Part shown: piece by piece, positions 35,638-44,888 of the stretch
Layout: each line of letters opens with the position of its first letter
How positions within the stretch are numbered: position 1 is the stretch's first letter
Assembly: GCA_902524115.1 (NCBI GenBank)
Contig: CABZCA010000004.1
Coordinates: 40,402-104,401, forward strand
Direction of reading: 5' to 3'
Length of the DNA stretch: 64,000 nucleotides
Source of the DNA: an uncultured Pelagibacteraceae bacterium
GTDB lineage: Bacteria > Pseudomonadota > Alphaproteobacteria > Pelagibacterales > Pelagibacteraceae
Program-made: the position numbers and the translations under genes
The notes under the pieces: generated by a model
What the model was told of the DNA's origin: nothing
Seen by the model: the letters and a program-made list of their open reading frames with translations, nothing else
The model's database searches: none

Positions 35638-36627
35638 ATGCTTTTTAAAGAAAAGTTAAAATCAAATTCAAAAATATTCTTAGACGGTGGAAACGGTTCT
35701 GAAATTGCAAAATTGGGAGGTGAAATGTCTCCTGCTTTTTCTGCCTTAGCCTCAATAACATCTCCAGAAATAGTAATTAAGGTTCATGAAAAGTTTATTG
35801 ATGCTGGTTGTGATATAATTACTGCAAATACTTTTAGTTCAACCAGACATAATCTTGAAAGTATAAATCGTGGTGCTGAAGTTAAAGAATTTATTATTCA
35901 ATCATTAAAATTATCCAGACAAGCAATTAAAAATAAAGGTAAAGAAAGTAAAATTGGGGTTGCTGGAAGTTTATCAAATTTTTTTTCATTGAAGGAAAAT
36001 GAATTTGTGCCAAATCCTAAGTACATACCTTCTTTTAAACAGGAGGAACAAAATTATAAAGAAGCTGCAAAAATTCTTAAAGAAGAAGGGGCAGATATTT
36101 TAATTTTAGAAATGTTACTTGATATTGATCATTCAAAAATTCTATTAAATGCTGCTTTAGAAACTGATTTACCCGTATGGGTTGGATTAAGTTCTTGTAT
36201 AAGCAAATTTGATAATAGTGTTATTGGCAGAAATTTTAGTGCGGAAAAAGAAACTTCGTTAATTTACGATGAAACCAAATATAAAGAGCAACCAAAATTT
36301 ATTCCTGACGATAAAATTGTACCATTAAATGATATTGTAAAATCCCTTACAAATATGGGAGGAGATGTTTATGGTATCATGCATACCTGGTTCGTAGATG
36401 CTTTTGAAGGATTGAGTGTAATTAAAAATAATTGGAATGGTCCGATGATGTTATATCCTGAGATACATAAGTTTGATACAAAGTCCCATAAAGCTATTGT
36501 GACTTCTACAGAGGAAGAATTTGCTAATGAATGTGAAAAGTTAATTGATAACCAAATTCAAATTGTTGGTGGATGCTGTGGTGTTACAGACAAACATCTA
36601 AAAAAACTAATTGAGACATATTCTTAA
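35638..36627 (+). CDS. Homocysteine S-methyltransferase family protein
   Basis: This is a 329-residue zinc-dependent methyltransferase barrel (Pfam S-methyl_trans). The N-terminal FLDGGNGSEIAKLG near 15 and the three zinc cysteines in GLSSCISK near 182 and VGGCCGV near 313 are present. Members move a methyl group from betaine, S-methylmethionine or similar donors to homocysteine, giving methionine. The gene begins immediately after the EamA stop codon. A second, different member lies at 38259-39173. Donor unknown; betaine or DMSP would fit the surroundings. Confidence 0.88.
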   Translation: MLFKEKLKSNSKIFLDGGNGSEIAKLGGEMSPAFSALASITSPEIVIKVHEKFIDAGCDIITANTFSSTRHNLESINRGAEVKEFIIQSLKLSRQAIKNKGKESKIGVAGSLSNFFSLKENEFVPNPKYIPSFKQEEQNYKEAAKILKEEGADILILEMLLDIDHSKILLNAALETDLPVWVGLSSCISKFDNSVIGRNFSAEKETSLIYDETKYKEQPKFIPDDKIVPLNDIVKSLTNMGGDVYGIMHTWFVDAFEGLSVIKNNWNGPMMLYPEIHKFDTKSHKAIVTSTEEEFANECEKLIDNQIQIVGGCCGVTDKHLKKLIETYS

Positions 36628-36628
36628 T

Positions 36629-37792
36629 TTAATATTTTTTATTAACTAAATCTATCAGCATGTTAATCATATCAGTTTTATAACTTTCTTTTGTTGCTGA
36701 TTTCGTTTCTAGAACAGAAAAAAAAGCAGCTACATTCCCAGTTTTAAAATTAGTTGCAAGAAACTGACCACCATATCCTGAGTGCCCAATCATATTGCCT
36801 GAAACCATTGTAGAATTTGAATAATATAAATATTTGTCTTTTGATAAATTCATATATTTGGGACCTACATTAACAATTGTTTTGTTTAAAAATGATGAAG
36901 ATCCAACTTTTCTATTCCCAACACCCATTCCTTTTCTTGCGAAAAGTAAACCCATTCGTAAAAAGTCTCTTGTAATTAAGCAACCACCTCCAGACATCCA
37001 AGGCATACCATATCTATCTGATGCAATATATAACCCATCTTCAAATCCTGCAGCCTCAACTGCAGATAAAACCCAATCTCTTAAAGTTCTACCACTAACT
37101 TTTTCAATTATAAGTCCCACTACATCAGTATTTGCAGATTTATAAAAAGCATATTCAGAATTATTAATTAAATTTTTATTTTTAGATTTTTTAATTGTAT
37201 TTAAATATTCTTCCTGGCTAAGATGATTTTTAAGATTTTTAGGCAGCCTCCATCCTCCAACAGGTTCATGCATAAAGGAAGATGAATATGCCTTAGTATA
37301 ATCTTCAGTATAAGAGTTTATAACATTCATGTTTAAGACATCTTGGATTTTTGCATTTGCATACCCACTTCCAATTTTTGGCAAATAGTGAGAAACTTTT
37401 TTATTAAGATCTATCAATCTGTTCGTAACCAATTCTCCAATAAATAAATTAACGAACATTTTTGTAATGGACATAATTGTTTGAGGCTGATTTTTTTTAA
37501 AATCTTTAGCATATTTTTCAAATAATATATTTTGACGGTTGCCAACAATTAAAGAACAAAAAGATTTATTTTTAGTCATCTTCTTTACTAAAGGAAACTT
37601 AGCGATAGTTTTATTTGGTTTAGAGTTTAATTTTAAAATTAAATCAGATCTTAAAAAAATGCTGTATCTATTGATTTTATGTAAATTTTTATAACCAAAC
37701 CTTCTTGTTTTAGGAAGGTTCCATGAAGCTTTATTATCTTTAAGCGTGGTTAATTCTAGGTTTCTAAAAGAGACTAATGTTTTTTTCTTCAA
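36629..37792 (-). CDS. Serine hydrolase of the beta-lactamase/penicillin-binding protein-like family
   Basis: This is a 387-residue beta-lactamase-fold serine hydrolase. The S-x-x-K motif is SITK near residue 106, the second motif tyrosine is in YKSANTDVVGLIIEKVSG near 215, and HSGYGGQF near 335 replaces the third KTG-like motif. Members include esterases, amidohydrolases (6-aminohexanoate-dimer hydrolase type) and peptidases rather than true lactamases. It has no signal peptide, so it is probably cytoplasmic. The start overlaps the msrA stop by four bases; the stop faces the convergent methyltransferase gene with one base between them. Confidence 0.85.
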   Translation of the reverse strand: MKKKTLVSFRNLELTTLKDNKASWNLPKTRRFGYKNLHKINRYSIFLRSDLILKLNSKPNKTIAKFPLVKKMTKNKSFCSLIVGNRQNILFEKYAKDFKKNQPQTIMSITKMFVNLFIGELVTNRLIDLNKKVSHYLPKIGSGYANAKIQDVLNMNVINSYTEDYTKAYSSSFMHEPVGGWRLPKNLKNHLSQEEYLNTIKKSKNKNLINNSEYAFYKSANTDVVGLIIEKVSGRTLRDWVLSAVEAAGFEDGLYIASDRYGMPWMSGGGCLITRDFLRMGLLFARKGMGVGNRKVGSSSFLNKTIVNVGPKYMNLSKDKYLYYSNSTMVSGNMIGHSGYGGQFLATNFKTGNVAAFFSVLETKSATKESYKTDMINMLIDLVNKKY

Positions 37793-38241
37793 TATTTTAA
37801 TGATTTTTTTTGTTCGTATTTTTGATGATAAGCTTCTGCTTTGCAGTAATTTTTTTCTTTTGATACCTTAGTTGAAACTTTTCCATCTAATTTACTGTTA
37901 ACTTCGTTTAGAACTTTTTCTGCAATCTGTCTTTCTTCATCTGTTTTATAAAATATTTCTGAACGGTATTGAATTCCCACATATGTACCTTGTCGATTTA
38001 CTTGGGTTGAGTCGTGTAATTCAAAAAATAAATTGACCATATCCTCGTATGACTTTTCTTTTTCGTCATACTCAACTTTGACTACTTCTATGTGTCCTGT
38101 ATCTCCACCACAAACTGCTTTGTATGTAACGTTTGGCTCATCTCCACCACAGTAACCGCATTCTGTAGATATTATACCTTTGATGCCCTCATACTTTTTT
38201 TCGTCCCAAAAACAGCCAATACCACCAATAAATGTTCTCAT
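37789..38241 (-). CDS. msrA: Peptide-methionine (S)-S-oxide reductase MsrA
   Basis: This is an oxidative-damage repair enzyme that reduces methionine-S-sulfoxide. The true start is ATG 38241 (MRTFIGGIGCFW); the longer open frame up to 38346 runs into the upstream methyltransferase gene and its translation is not MsrA-like. The product is 150 residues, short for the family. The catalytic cysteine is in GCFW near residue 9. TGHIEVVKVEYD near 53 and YRSEIFY near 92 are further family motifs. CGYCGG carries two extra cysteines where GYSGG or GYAGG is usual. It lies 17 bases after the methyltransferase stop and overlaps the serine hydrolase by four bases. Confidence 0.88.
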   Translation of the reverse strand: MRTFIGGIGCFWDEKKYEGIKGIISTECGYCGGDEPNVTYKAVCGGDTGHIEVVKVEYDEKEKSYEDMVNLFFELHDSTQVNRQGTYVGIQYRSEIFYKTDEERQIAEKVLNEVNSKLDGKVSTKVSKEKNYCKAEAYHQKYEQKKSLKY

Positions 38242-38258
38242 AATATTTAATATATACT

Positions 38259-39173
38259 TTAGTTTTTTAAAATTGAAATTGCTTTTATTTCCTCTACTCC
38301 GATCCCACAACATCCACCAATAATCTGAGCTCCATTTTTTATCCATGACCTAACTTCATTTAAGTATCCGGCCGGCGTCATGTCATCTACAAATCGCCAG
38401 TGTGGTTTTTCATAATAACCTTTATTTGGATATGCTCCAACTATTCCATCATAATTCTTCTTTGCAGTTTCAATTGCTTTTCCTGTAATATTTATATCTG
38501 AATGAGCAACCAATATTGGCCCACTGTGTAATTTTTTAAAATTATTTATGGATGTCTCAAAGTTTTCATAGACATGCGTATCAGAGTCAATTGTATCATT
38601 ATATCCAAGCATTATATTTTTTTGATCATCCATTACGCATGACACAGATAACCAAACAGGTATATTTACTTTTGTGGAACAATTTAACATTGCTTCAACT
38701 ATGTCAGCTTGTGAAGACATAGCTTCTAAAATAATTAAGTCTACGCCAGCGTCAGATAAAATTTTTAGTTGTTCATGAAAACCAGGTATCATTGCTTTTA
38801 TACCAAGTTTATAAAAGTTTCCAAAAGTTGATACACTTCCAGCTAATGCAGTTTTGTTGTTAGTATTTTTTATTGCTTCTCTTGCAACCTTAACACTTTT
38901 TTGATTGAACTTTTCTATAGAATCTTCATAACCATATTGTCTCATTGATATAGGAGTAGTACTATAAGTATTAGTTGTAATTACATCGGCTCCAGCATTT
39001 ATATAATCCTCATGCACTTTTCTAACTAATTCAGGATGATCAACAGAACACTTCCCACACCACATTTGCTTATCCATCTTGGCACCATTTTTTTCTAGTT
39101 CTGCACCCATACCTCCATCTAAAATAATGATTTTATTGTTTTCTAATTTTGTCTTGATTGGTTCGTATGACAT
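38259..39173 (-). CDS. Homocysteine S-methyltransferase family protein
   Basis: This is a 304-residue zinc methyltransferase barrel. ILDGGMGAELEKNG near residue 17, the first zinc cysteine in WLSVSCVMDD near 180 and the pair in IGGCCGIG near 290 give a complete site. EKPHWRFVDDMTPAGY near 260 resembles a betaine- or sulfonium-binding region but this is not certain. It lies five bases after the VOC gene and upstream of msrA; methionine making and methionine repair side by side is a sensible pairing. It is only moderately similar to the family member at 35638. Confidence 0.88.
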   Translation of the reverse strand: MSYEPIKTKLENNKIIILDGGMGAELEKNGAKMDKQMWCGKCSVDHPELVRKVHEDYINAGADVITTNTYSTTPISMRQYGYEDSIEKFNQKSVKVAREAIKNTNNKTALAGSVSTFGNFYKLGIKAMIPGFHEQLKILSDAGVDLIILEAMSSQADIVEAMLNCSTKVNIPVWLSVSCVMDDQKNIMLGYNDTIDSDTHVYENFETSINNFKKLHSGPILVAHSDINITGKAIETAKKNYDGIVGAYPNKGYYEKPHWRFVDDMTPAGYLNEVRSWIKNGAQIIGGCCGIGVEEIKAISILKN

Positions 39174-39178
39174 AAATT

Positions 39179-39565
39179 TTATTCTTTACTATTTGTAAAT
39201 GCACAAATTTTATTTCCATCTAAATCACGAAGATAAGAATAATAAACTCCTGAGCCTTCTGGTCTTTCACCACCAGATCCCTCACTAGTTCCACCAGCTT
39301 TTAAACCTATCTCATGAAATTTATCTACGTGAGATCTTGATGAAGTTAAAAATGTGATTTGTGTTCCATTTCCAAAGGTAGCATCTTTTTTATTGAAAGG
39401 TTTAGTGACGTAAAACTCTATATCTTTGGTACCTTTTGCTCCATATGCAGCATAATCATCTTCTATTGTCTCGTTTCTATCTAAACCAATTACTTCTAAA
39501 ACTTTGTCATAAAATGTAATAGCATCATTTAAATTATTAGTACCTACCATCACATAACCAATCAT
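39179..39565 (-). CDS. VOC (glyoxalase/bleomycin resistance) superfamily protein
   Basis: This is a 128-residue single-domain VOC protein made of two beta-alpha-beta-beta-beta units, starting MIGYVMVGTNNLNDAITFYDKVLE and ending LRDLDGNKICAFTN. A metal-binding pattern could involve E in IEFYVTKP and the C-terminal glutamate or aspartate region, but the first-strand histidine typical of glyoxalase I is missing. Many such proteins lack a known role; lactoylglutathione lyase or dioxygenase activity is not supported. It is five bases upstream of the methyltransferase. Confidence 0.8.
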   Translation of the reverse strand: MIGYVMVGTNNLNDAITFYDKVLEVIGLDRNETIEDDYAAYGAKGTKDIEFYVTKPFNKKDATFGNGTQITFLTSSRSHVDKFHEIGLKAGGTSEGSGGERPEGSGVYYSYLRDLDGNKICAFTNSKE

Positions 39566-39609
39566 ATAAAATCCTATTAACTAATTCTGATAATAATTTA
39601 TTTAAGCTA

Positions 39610-41040
39610 TTAATTCCAACCGGTAATTGCTTTAACTTCTAAAAATTCAGTGAAACCCCAGACACCACCTTCACGACCATTACCAGATTGTTTATAACCA
39701 CCAAAAGGCATGCCAGTATCAGTGGATTGACCATTTATATAAACTGTTCCAGCTCTAACTTTTCTAGCGACTCTTTTAGCTTTTTCTTTATCTTCAGTTT
39801 GTAAGTAATTACCAAGTCCATAAGATGTATCATTTGTAATTGCTATTGCTTCTTCCTCAGTTTCAAATGGTATAATTGAAAGCACTGGTCCAAAAATTTC
39901 AGTTCTTGCAATTTTCATGTCATTATTTACATCTGAAAAAATTGTTGGTTTAACAAAATAACCTTTGTTAAGTCCATTTGGCAAATCTGGTCCACCCGCA
40001 GCTAACGTTGCACCTTCATTAATCCCTTCATTAATAAGATTTACTACTTTATCATATTGTACTTTTGAAACTAAAGGTCCAATATGATCTCCTTTTTTAG
40101 ATGCAAGATCTACTTTAATTTTATTTGCTTCATCAACAGCTTCTTTAACAGCTCTTTCATAAATTGGTTTTTCAACCAACATTCTTGTTGGAGCATCACA
40201 TGATTGTCCTGAGTTGCTCATTATATTTCTTACACCATCTCTAACGGCATTTGGATAAGAGTCCGCAAAAACTATATTTCCACCTTTTCCACCCAATTCA
40301 AGAGTAACTTTTTTTATAGTATCTGCTGCATTTTTTTGAATTAATTTTCCAGCTCTTGTTGATCCTGTGAACGAGACCATATCTATGTCAGCATGACCAG
40401 AAATATGATTTCCAACAACTTCTCCATTTCCATTTACTAAATTAAAAACTCCAGCAGGAAAGCCAGCTTCGTCAATCATTTCTGCAAACAATACTGCTGA
40501 TACTGGAGCAATTTCAGATGGTTTTAAAATCATTGTACATCCAGCAGCTAAAGCAGGAATAACCTTTAATACGATTTGGTTCATAGGAAAATTCCAAGGC
40601 GTTATTAATCCACAAACTCCAATTGGTTCATATCTAATATGATTATTAGATTTAGGATCAAATTGATGTTCAAAATTAAAATTTTTTAAAATTTCAATGT
40701 TATTTCTACAAATATCTGCACCCATTTTAGTGTGAGTTTCGGAAGCAAAATCTAGTGGAGCGCCCATTTCTTTAGATTGAGCCTCAACCATTTCATCCCA
40801 TCTTCTATTATAAATTTCATCAAACTTTTCAAGTAAAGCTAACCTTTCTTGCTTTGTAGTTTCTCTCCAAGTCTCAAATGCGATCTTGGCGGCATTTATT
40901 GCTTTATCTGCATCTTCAGCAGAGCCCAAAGATATTATTGCAAAAGCTTCCTCAGTTGAGGGATTAATTACTTCAAAGTCATTTGGTTTAGCTGGAGCAA
41001 CCCACTTTCCATTTATATAAAAATTTTTCTTTTCAATCAT
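39610..41040 (-). CDS. NAD(P)-dependent aldehyde dehydrogenase
   Basis: This is a full-length ALDH of 476 residues. TPWNFPMNQ near residue 147, the glutamate in LELGGKGGN near 247 and the catalytic cysteine in NSGQSCDAPT near 281 are present, as is MPFGGYKQSGNGREGG near the C terminus. It differs from the ALDH at 6272 and belongs to a group acting on short semialdehydes or betaine-type aldehydes. It lies 21 bases after a 3-hydroxyisobutyrate dehydrogenase-like gene; an alcohol dehydrogenase feeding an aldehyde dehydrogenase is plausible. Confidence 0.92.
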   Translation of the reverse strand: MIEKKNFYINGKWVAPAKPNDFEVINPSTEEAFAIISLGSAEDADKAINAAKIAFETWRETTKQERLALLEKFDEIYNRRWDEMVEAQSKEMGAPLDFASETHTKMGADICRNNIEILKNFNFEHQFDPKSNNHIRYEPIGVCGLITPWNFPMNQIVLKVIPALAAGCTMILKPSEIAPVSAVLFAEMIDEAGFPAGVFNLVNGNGEVVGNHISGHADIDMVSFTGSTRAGKLIQKNAADTIKKVTLELGGKGGNIVFADSYPNAVRDGVRNIMSNSGQSCDAPTRMLVEKPIYERAVKEAVDEANKIKVDLASKKGDHIGPLVSKVQYDKVVNLINEGINEGATLAAGGPDLPNGLNKGYFVKPTIFSDVNNDMKIARTEIFGPVLSIIPFETEEEAIAITNDTSYGLGNYLQTEDKEKAKRVARKVRAGTVYINGQSTDTGMPFGGYKQSGNGREGGVWGFTEFLEVKAITGWN

Positions 41041-41061
41041 GAACTTATTGTAGCATAAAAT

Positions 41062-42003
41062 TTAAATTTCATAACCTTTTTCTTCAGGCTCATTGTCAAT
41101 TAACTCCTCAGGAAAACCTTCAGCTCTAAAATTAATTTTATTTAAGTCTTCCATTCTTTTTACTATCATCGAGGACCAAGCTCTTGAACCATATTTTTTT
41201 TGACCATCCTTAAATATGTCAACAATTTTTGGAGAAATTTCTAAAGGTGCATTTAATTTTTTTGCTAGTTCATCAAACAGACCTGTATCCTTTAAAACAA
41301 GATCCATAGTAAAGTTAATATTATAAGAACCATTTAATATAACTTGGCTTTCTGTTTCATGTACGAATGAATTACCTGATGACACAGCAATTCCTTTATA
41401 AGCTTTTGTAAGATCTAGGTTTGATTTTTTTGCAATTGTCCATGCTTCACCAAGTGCAACCAAATGTGTAGAGGCTAAATAGTTTGTAATTACTTTGAGA
41501 ACAGAAGCAGTACCTAATTCTCCTGTATGTAATATTTTACGCCCCATTACCGTTAAAGCAGGTAATACTTTCTCAAATGCCTCCCTTTCTCCACCAACAA
41601 ATATTGCTATATTTCCAGATGCTGCTCTATGACAGCCACCGCTTACTGGACCATCTAGTGGTATAGCTTTTTTTTCAATAACTTTCTGTCCAATTCTTTT
41701 AACTTCTGCCTCATCTGTAGTGCTCATTTCTAACCAAATTTTATTTTCAGAAAGACCTTCTAGAATTCCGTTATCCCCCTCCATCACCTCTGCACAAATT
41801 TCAGGAGAGGGAAGACAAGTTATTATTAAATCAACTTCCTCAGCCAGTTCTTTAGCAGAGTTCGCAATTTTAGCCCCCATGCTTTCAAATTGTTTTGTTA
41901 AATTTTTATCTAAATCTTTAACTGTTAAATTAAATTTATTCCTCAATAAACTCCCAGCTAGTTTTCCTCCAACATTTCCCAAGCCAATAAATCCTATATT
42001 CAT
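41062..42003 (-). CDS. 3-hydroxyisobutyrate dehydrogenase-like NAD(P) oxidoreductase
   Basis: This is a beta-hydroxyacid dehydrogenase of 313 residues. The Rossmann motif GFIGLGNVGG is at residues 4-13, the substrate loop DGPVSGGCHRAASG near 117-130 and the catalytic lysine in LKVITNYLAS near 168-177. The family includes 3-hydroxyisobutyrate, tartronate semialdehyde and gamma-hydroxybutyrate enzymes. It overlaps the upstream EamA gene by one base. Paired with the aldehyde dehydrogenase it may oxidise a hydroxyacid to a semialdehyde and on to a CoA ester or acid. Confidence 0.88.
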   Translation of the reverse strand: MNIGFIGLGNVGGKLAGSLLRNKFNLTVKDLDKNLTKQFESMGAKIANSAKELAEEVDLIITCLPSPEICAEVMEGDNGILEGLSENKIWLEMSTTDEAEVKRIGQKVIEKKAIPLDGPVSGGCHRAASGNIAIFVGGEREAFEKVLPALTVMGRKILHTGELGTASVLKVITNYLASTHLVALGEAWTIAKKSNLDLTKAYKGIAVSSGNSFVHETESQVILNGSYNINFTMDLVLKDTGLFDELAKKLNAPLEISPKIVDIFKDGQKKYGSRAWSSMIVKRMEDLNKINFRAEGFPEELIDNEPEEKGYEI

Positions 42004-42866
42004 TAATTTACCTCCTTTTTCTTTTTATATAATATCATTATGACACCAAATATTATTACTACTCCTCCAATAAATAATTCACTTGTTGGTTTCTCACCTA
42101 ATAAAAAAATTGCCGCAAGCAATCCAGTGGGTGGTATACCCATAGTCACTATTGGTAATACTTTATATAATGGATTATTTTTTAGAACATAATAAAAACA
42201 ACCATAAGTAATTGGCTGCATAATAAATCCTATGTAAAATGCTATTAACCAATGATTAAATTTAGCAGTTGATAAATATGATACGGTATCACCTTCAATT
42301 ACCGCAGAAATTAAAATTAAAGTGGGTCCAGAAAATAATGCAAGCCACGCAACTAAAGCTAAAGGATTAATTTCTTTACTCAAAGGTTTAACAATAACTT
42401 GGCCAAGTGCCCATATTGCTGAACCTAAAATTGTAAGAGCGATCCCAAATATTTTTCCATCTAAATTAGGTGAGCCAGTTAAAATATAAACTCCTACAAA
42501 TGCAATTCCTATCCCAATCAAAGCTCTTAAAGTTGGTTTCTCTTTCAACATGAAAAAAGCAAATATTACCCCAAATGGAACTTCTGTTTGTACTAATAAT
42601 ACTGCTGCAGATGCATCAATAAAATTTAAACCAGTATAGGTAATACTGTATTGCAAGGTGTTTGCTATAAACGAAGCTATAAAAATTTTTTTTAAAAAAC
42701 CTTTCGGAATAGGAAACCACCAAATTAAAATAGAAGCAGCAAAAATAAATCTTAATCCCATTAGAAGTATTGGAGGAAAAGACTCAAAAGCAGGTTTGGC
42801 AATTACAAAACCAAAACCTAAAAAGATAGGAACAAGTGATGCAACTAAAGTGTCTTTAAAATTCAT
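42003..42866 (-). CDS. EamA/DMT-family transporter
   Basis: This is a 287-residue inner-membrane protein with two EamA repeats, about ten helices and a lysine-rich cytosolic end (YKKKKEVN). The pattern LVQTEVPFGVIFAFFMLKEKPTLRALIGIGIAFVGVYIL is the usual first-repeat end, and it most resembles the RhaT/PagO-like EamA group of alphaproteobacteria. It heads the three-gene minus-strand operon with the two dehydrogenases and diverges from the EutA-like gene across 60 bases. Cargo unknown. Confidence 0.85.
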   Translation of the reverse strand: MNFKDTLVASLVPIFLGFGFVIAKPAFESFPPILLMGLRFIFAASILIWWFPIPKGFLKKIFIASFIANTLQYSITYTGLNFIDASAAVLLVQTEVPFGVIFAFFMLKEKPTLRALIGIGIAFVGVYILTGSPNLDGKIFGIALTILGSAIWALGQVIVKPLSKEINPLALVAWLALFSGPTLILISAVIEGDTVSYLSTAKFNHWLIAFYIGFIMQPITYGCFYYVLKNNPLYKVLPIVTMGIPPTGLLAAIFLLGEKPTSELFIGGVVIIFGVIMILYKKKKEVN

Positions 42867-42926
42867 TCAATTCACTTAATATTAATGATTATTCAAGAAC
42901 TTATGATATATTCACTCTTTTAAAAT

Positions 42927-43667
42927 ATGAATTCAACAAAAATAGAACCAAAATACATAAGTAAATCAAATCCACGAGTTGGCCTTATTGCTCTTGCAAG
43001 TGATTTTATGATTGAAAGAGATTTTATAAATGTAATTAAAGATAGAGAAATTGATTTTTTTGTTAATAGAATAGAGTGTTATAATCCTTTAACCAAAGAA
43101 AATCTGATTAAAATGTCAGATAAAGTAACCAGTGTAACAAAAGATATTTTACCAGATCAAGATATTGATTGCGTAGTTTATGGATGTACTTCTGGAACTA
43201 TTGCAGCAGGCTATAACTCTATTAAGCAAAAGGTAAAAGCAGCAAAACCAATGGCCCAGGTTACGACGCCAAGCACAGCTGCAATAAAAGCATTAAAAAA
43301 GTTAAATATTAAAAAGTTATCACTATTTACCCCCTACAGCAAAAAACTTAATGATGAGGTTATGGAATATTTTAAGTCAGAGGGATTTGAGATAACATCC
43401 AATTCATACTTTGATATAGAGGCAGATTATGACATAGGCAAAGTAGACCAAAATTATTTGTATGATGTCTTGTCTAAAATAGATTTAAATGGAGCAGATG
43501 CATTATTTGTATCTTGTACAGCTCTTCCTGTATTGCCAATAATTGATAAACTTGAAAAAAAACTTAACACGATTGTTTTATCAAGCAATCAGGCATTAAT
43601 TTGGGATACTCTTGTCCAAATTAATAAAAATAACCTAGTAGAAGGTTTTGGCAAATTATTCAGATAG
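42927..43667 (+). CDS. Maleate isomerase/arylmalonate decarboxylase-like protein (EutA-like)
   Basis: This is a 246-residue Asp/Glu racemase-superfamily protein. The two cysteines expected at the active site are in YGCTSGTIAAG near residue 90 and SCTALPVLPII near 192. SNQALIWDTL near 222 is a further mark of the maleate cis-trans isomerase/EutA group. EutA-type genes occur in ectoine-use clusters, and the next gene is ectoine hydrolase-like, so that role is favoured. The gap to the next gene is six bases. Maleate isomerase or a decarboxylase remain alternatives. Confidence 0.8.
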   Translation: MNSTKIEPKYISKSNPRVGLIALASDFMIERDFINVIKDREIDFFVNRIECYNPLTKENLIKMSDKVTSVTKDILPDQDIDCVVYGCTSGTIAAGYNSIKQKVKAAKPMAQVTTPSTAAIKALKKLNIKKLSLFTPYSKKLNDEVMEYFKSEGFEITSNSYFDIEADYDIGKVDQNYLYDVLSKIDLNGADALFVSCTALPVLPIIDKLEKKLNTIVLSSNQALIWDTLVQINKNNLVEGFGKLFR

Positions 43668-43673
43668 AAATTT

Positions 43674-44843
43674 ATGTCATTTACCAAAGACGAATACAAA
43701 CAAAGATTAAAAAAAGTTCAATCGATGATGCAGGATAAAGGTATCGAACTATTGATTTCTCACGATACTAATAACATGAATTATTTAACTGGTTATGACG
43801 CCTGGTCTTTTTATTATGCACAGTGTGCAATTGTTCATGTTAATGCTGATGAGCCTTTATGCTTTGTAAGAGCGCAAGACTCAGGAGGTGCGTATATTAA
43901 AACTTATCTGAAAGATGAAAATATAATTGTGTATGATGAAAATTATATTCATACATGGCCAAAACATCCTTACGATTATTTAGTTCAGATTATCAAAGAT
44001 AGAAATTGGGATAAGCTTTCAATTGGGGTTGAAATGGATGCTCATTATTTTACTGCTTTTTGCTATGAAAAGATAAAACATGGTTTACCAAATGCAAAAA
44101 TAAAAGACTCAGAGAGATTAGTTAACTGGGCAAGATTTGCAAAATCTGATGCAGAAATTAATTATATGAAAACTGCTGCACTAATTTCAGAAAAAGGAAT
44201 GAGGACTGCAATGGAGGTAATAAAACCAGGAGTAAGACAATGCGATGCAGTCGGTGACATACAAAAAACTTTATTTTATGGGACACCTGAGTTTGGTGGA
44301 GAGTATTCTAGTATCGCTACACTTTTACCAACAGGAAAAGGAACATCTGCCTCTCATTTGACAGCAACACAGGACAAGTTTGTTGAAGGCGAAGCAACGA
44401 TTGTTGAATTATCTGGAGTTTATAAAAGGTATCATGCGCCGATGGCCAGAACCATATTACTTGGAAAACCGGATCAATTAAAAATAGACACGATGAACAA
44501 AACTATCGAAGCTCTTCAAGCTGGAATTGATGCTACAAAACCTGGGAATACAGCAAATGATGTAGCGCAAGCTTTTTGGGGTATTTTAGATAAATATGGA
44601 ATAGAGAAAAAATCAAGAACTGGTTATTCAATTGGAATAGGTTATCCTCCAGATTGGGGCGAGCATACTCTTAATATATATAAAGGAGAAATGACTGAAC
44701 TAGTACCGAATGCGTGTTTTCATATGATAGCTGTAATGCAATTTGGTAATTGGGGAGTTGAAGCATCTGAAGCAATAAGAGTTACAGAAAAAGGATGTGA
44801 ATTATTTTGTAATTTTCCAAAAGAGTTACATATAAAGAGCTAA
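43674..44843 (+). CDS. doeA: Ectoine hydrolase-like M24-fold protein (DoeA/EutD-like)
   Basis: This is a 389-residue creatinase/prolidase-fold protein. The N-terminal creatinase domain covers residues 10-150 and the pita-bread domain 160-385. Several blocks match what I remember of Halomonas DoeA: NMNYLTGYDAWSFY near 32, VYKRYHAPMARTI near 252 and GYPPDWGEHTL near 322. The usual M24 metal-binding aspartates are absent (ELSG and HAPM in their places), which agrees with a metal-free mechanism. DoeA opens ectoine to N-acetyl-diaminobutyrate. The deacetylase that normally follows is not in the window, so the full route is not shown. Confidence 0.82.
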   Translation: MSFTKDEYKQRLKKVQSMMQDKGIELLISHDTNNMNYLTGYDAWSFYYAQCAIVHVNADEPLCFVRAQDSGGAYIKTYLKDENIIVYDENYIHTWPKHPYDYLVQIIKDRNWDKLSIGVEMDAHYFTAFCYEKIKHGLPNAKIKDSERLVNWARFAKSDAEINYMKTAALISEKGMRTAMEVIKPGVRQCDAVGDIQKTLFYGTPEFGGEYSSIATLLPTGKGTSASHLTATQDKFVEGEATIVELSGVYKRYHAPMARTILLGKPDQLKIDTMNKTIEALQAGIDATKPGNTANDVAQAFWGILDKYGIEKKSRTGYSIGIGYPPDWGEHTLNIYKGEMTELVPNACFHMIAVMQFGNWGVEASEAIRVTEKGCELFCNFPKELHIKS

Positions 44844-44888
44844 TTAAGTGTTGCAAACAACTTAACTAAATGTTTTAAAAACTAACCT

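Noticed and set aside
38242..38346. N-terminal extension of the msrA frame
   Set aside because: The 35 extra codons overlap the end of the methyltransferase gene in another frame and look unlike any MsrA; ATG 38241 places GCFW at the expected distance.
44844..44888. Hairpin after the DoeA-like gene (TTAAG...CTTAA) as a terminator
   Set aside because: The stem needs a bulge, is AT-rich and lacks a clean T-run, so it is not convincing.
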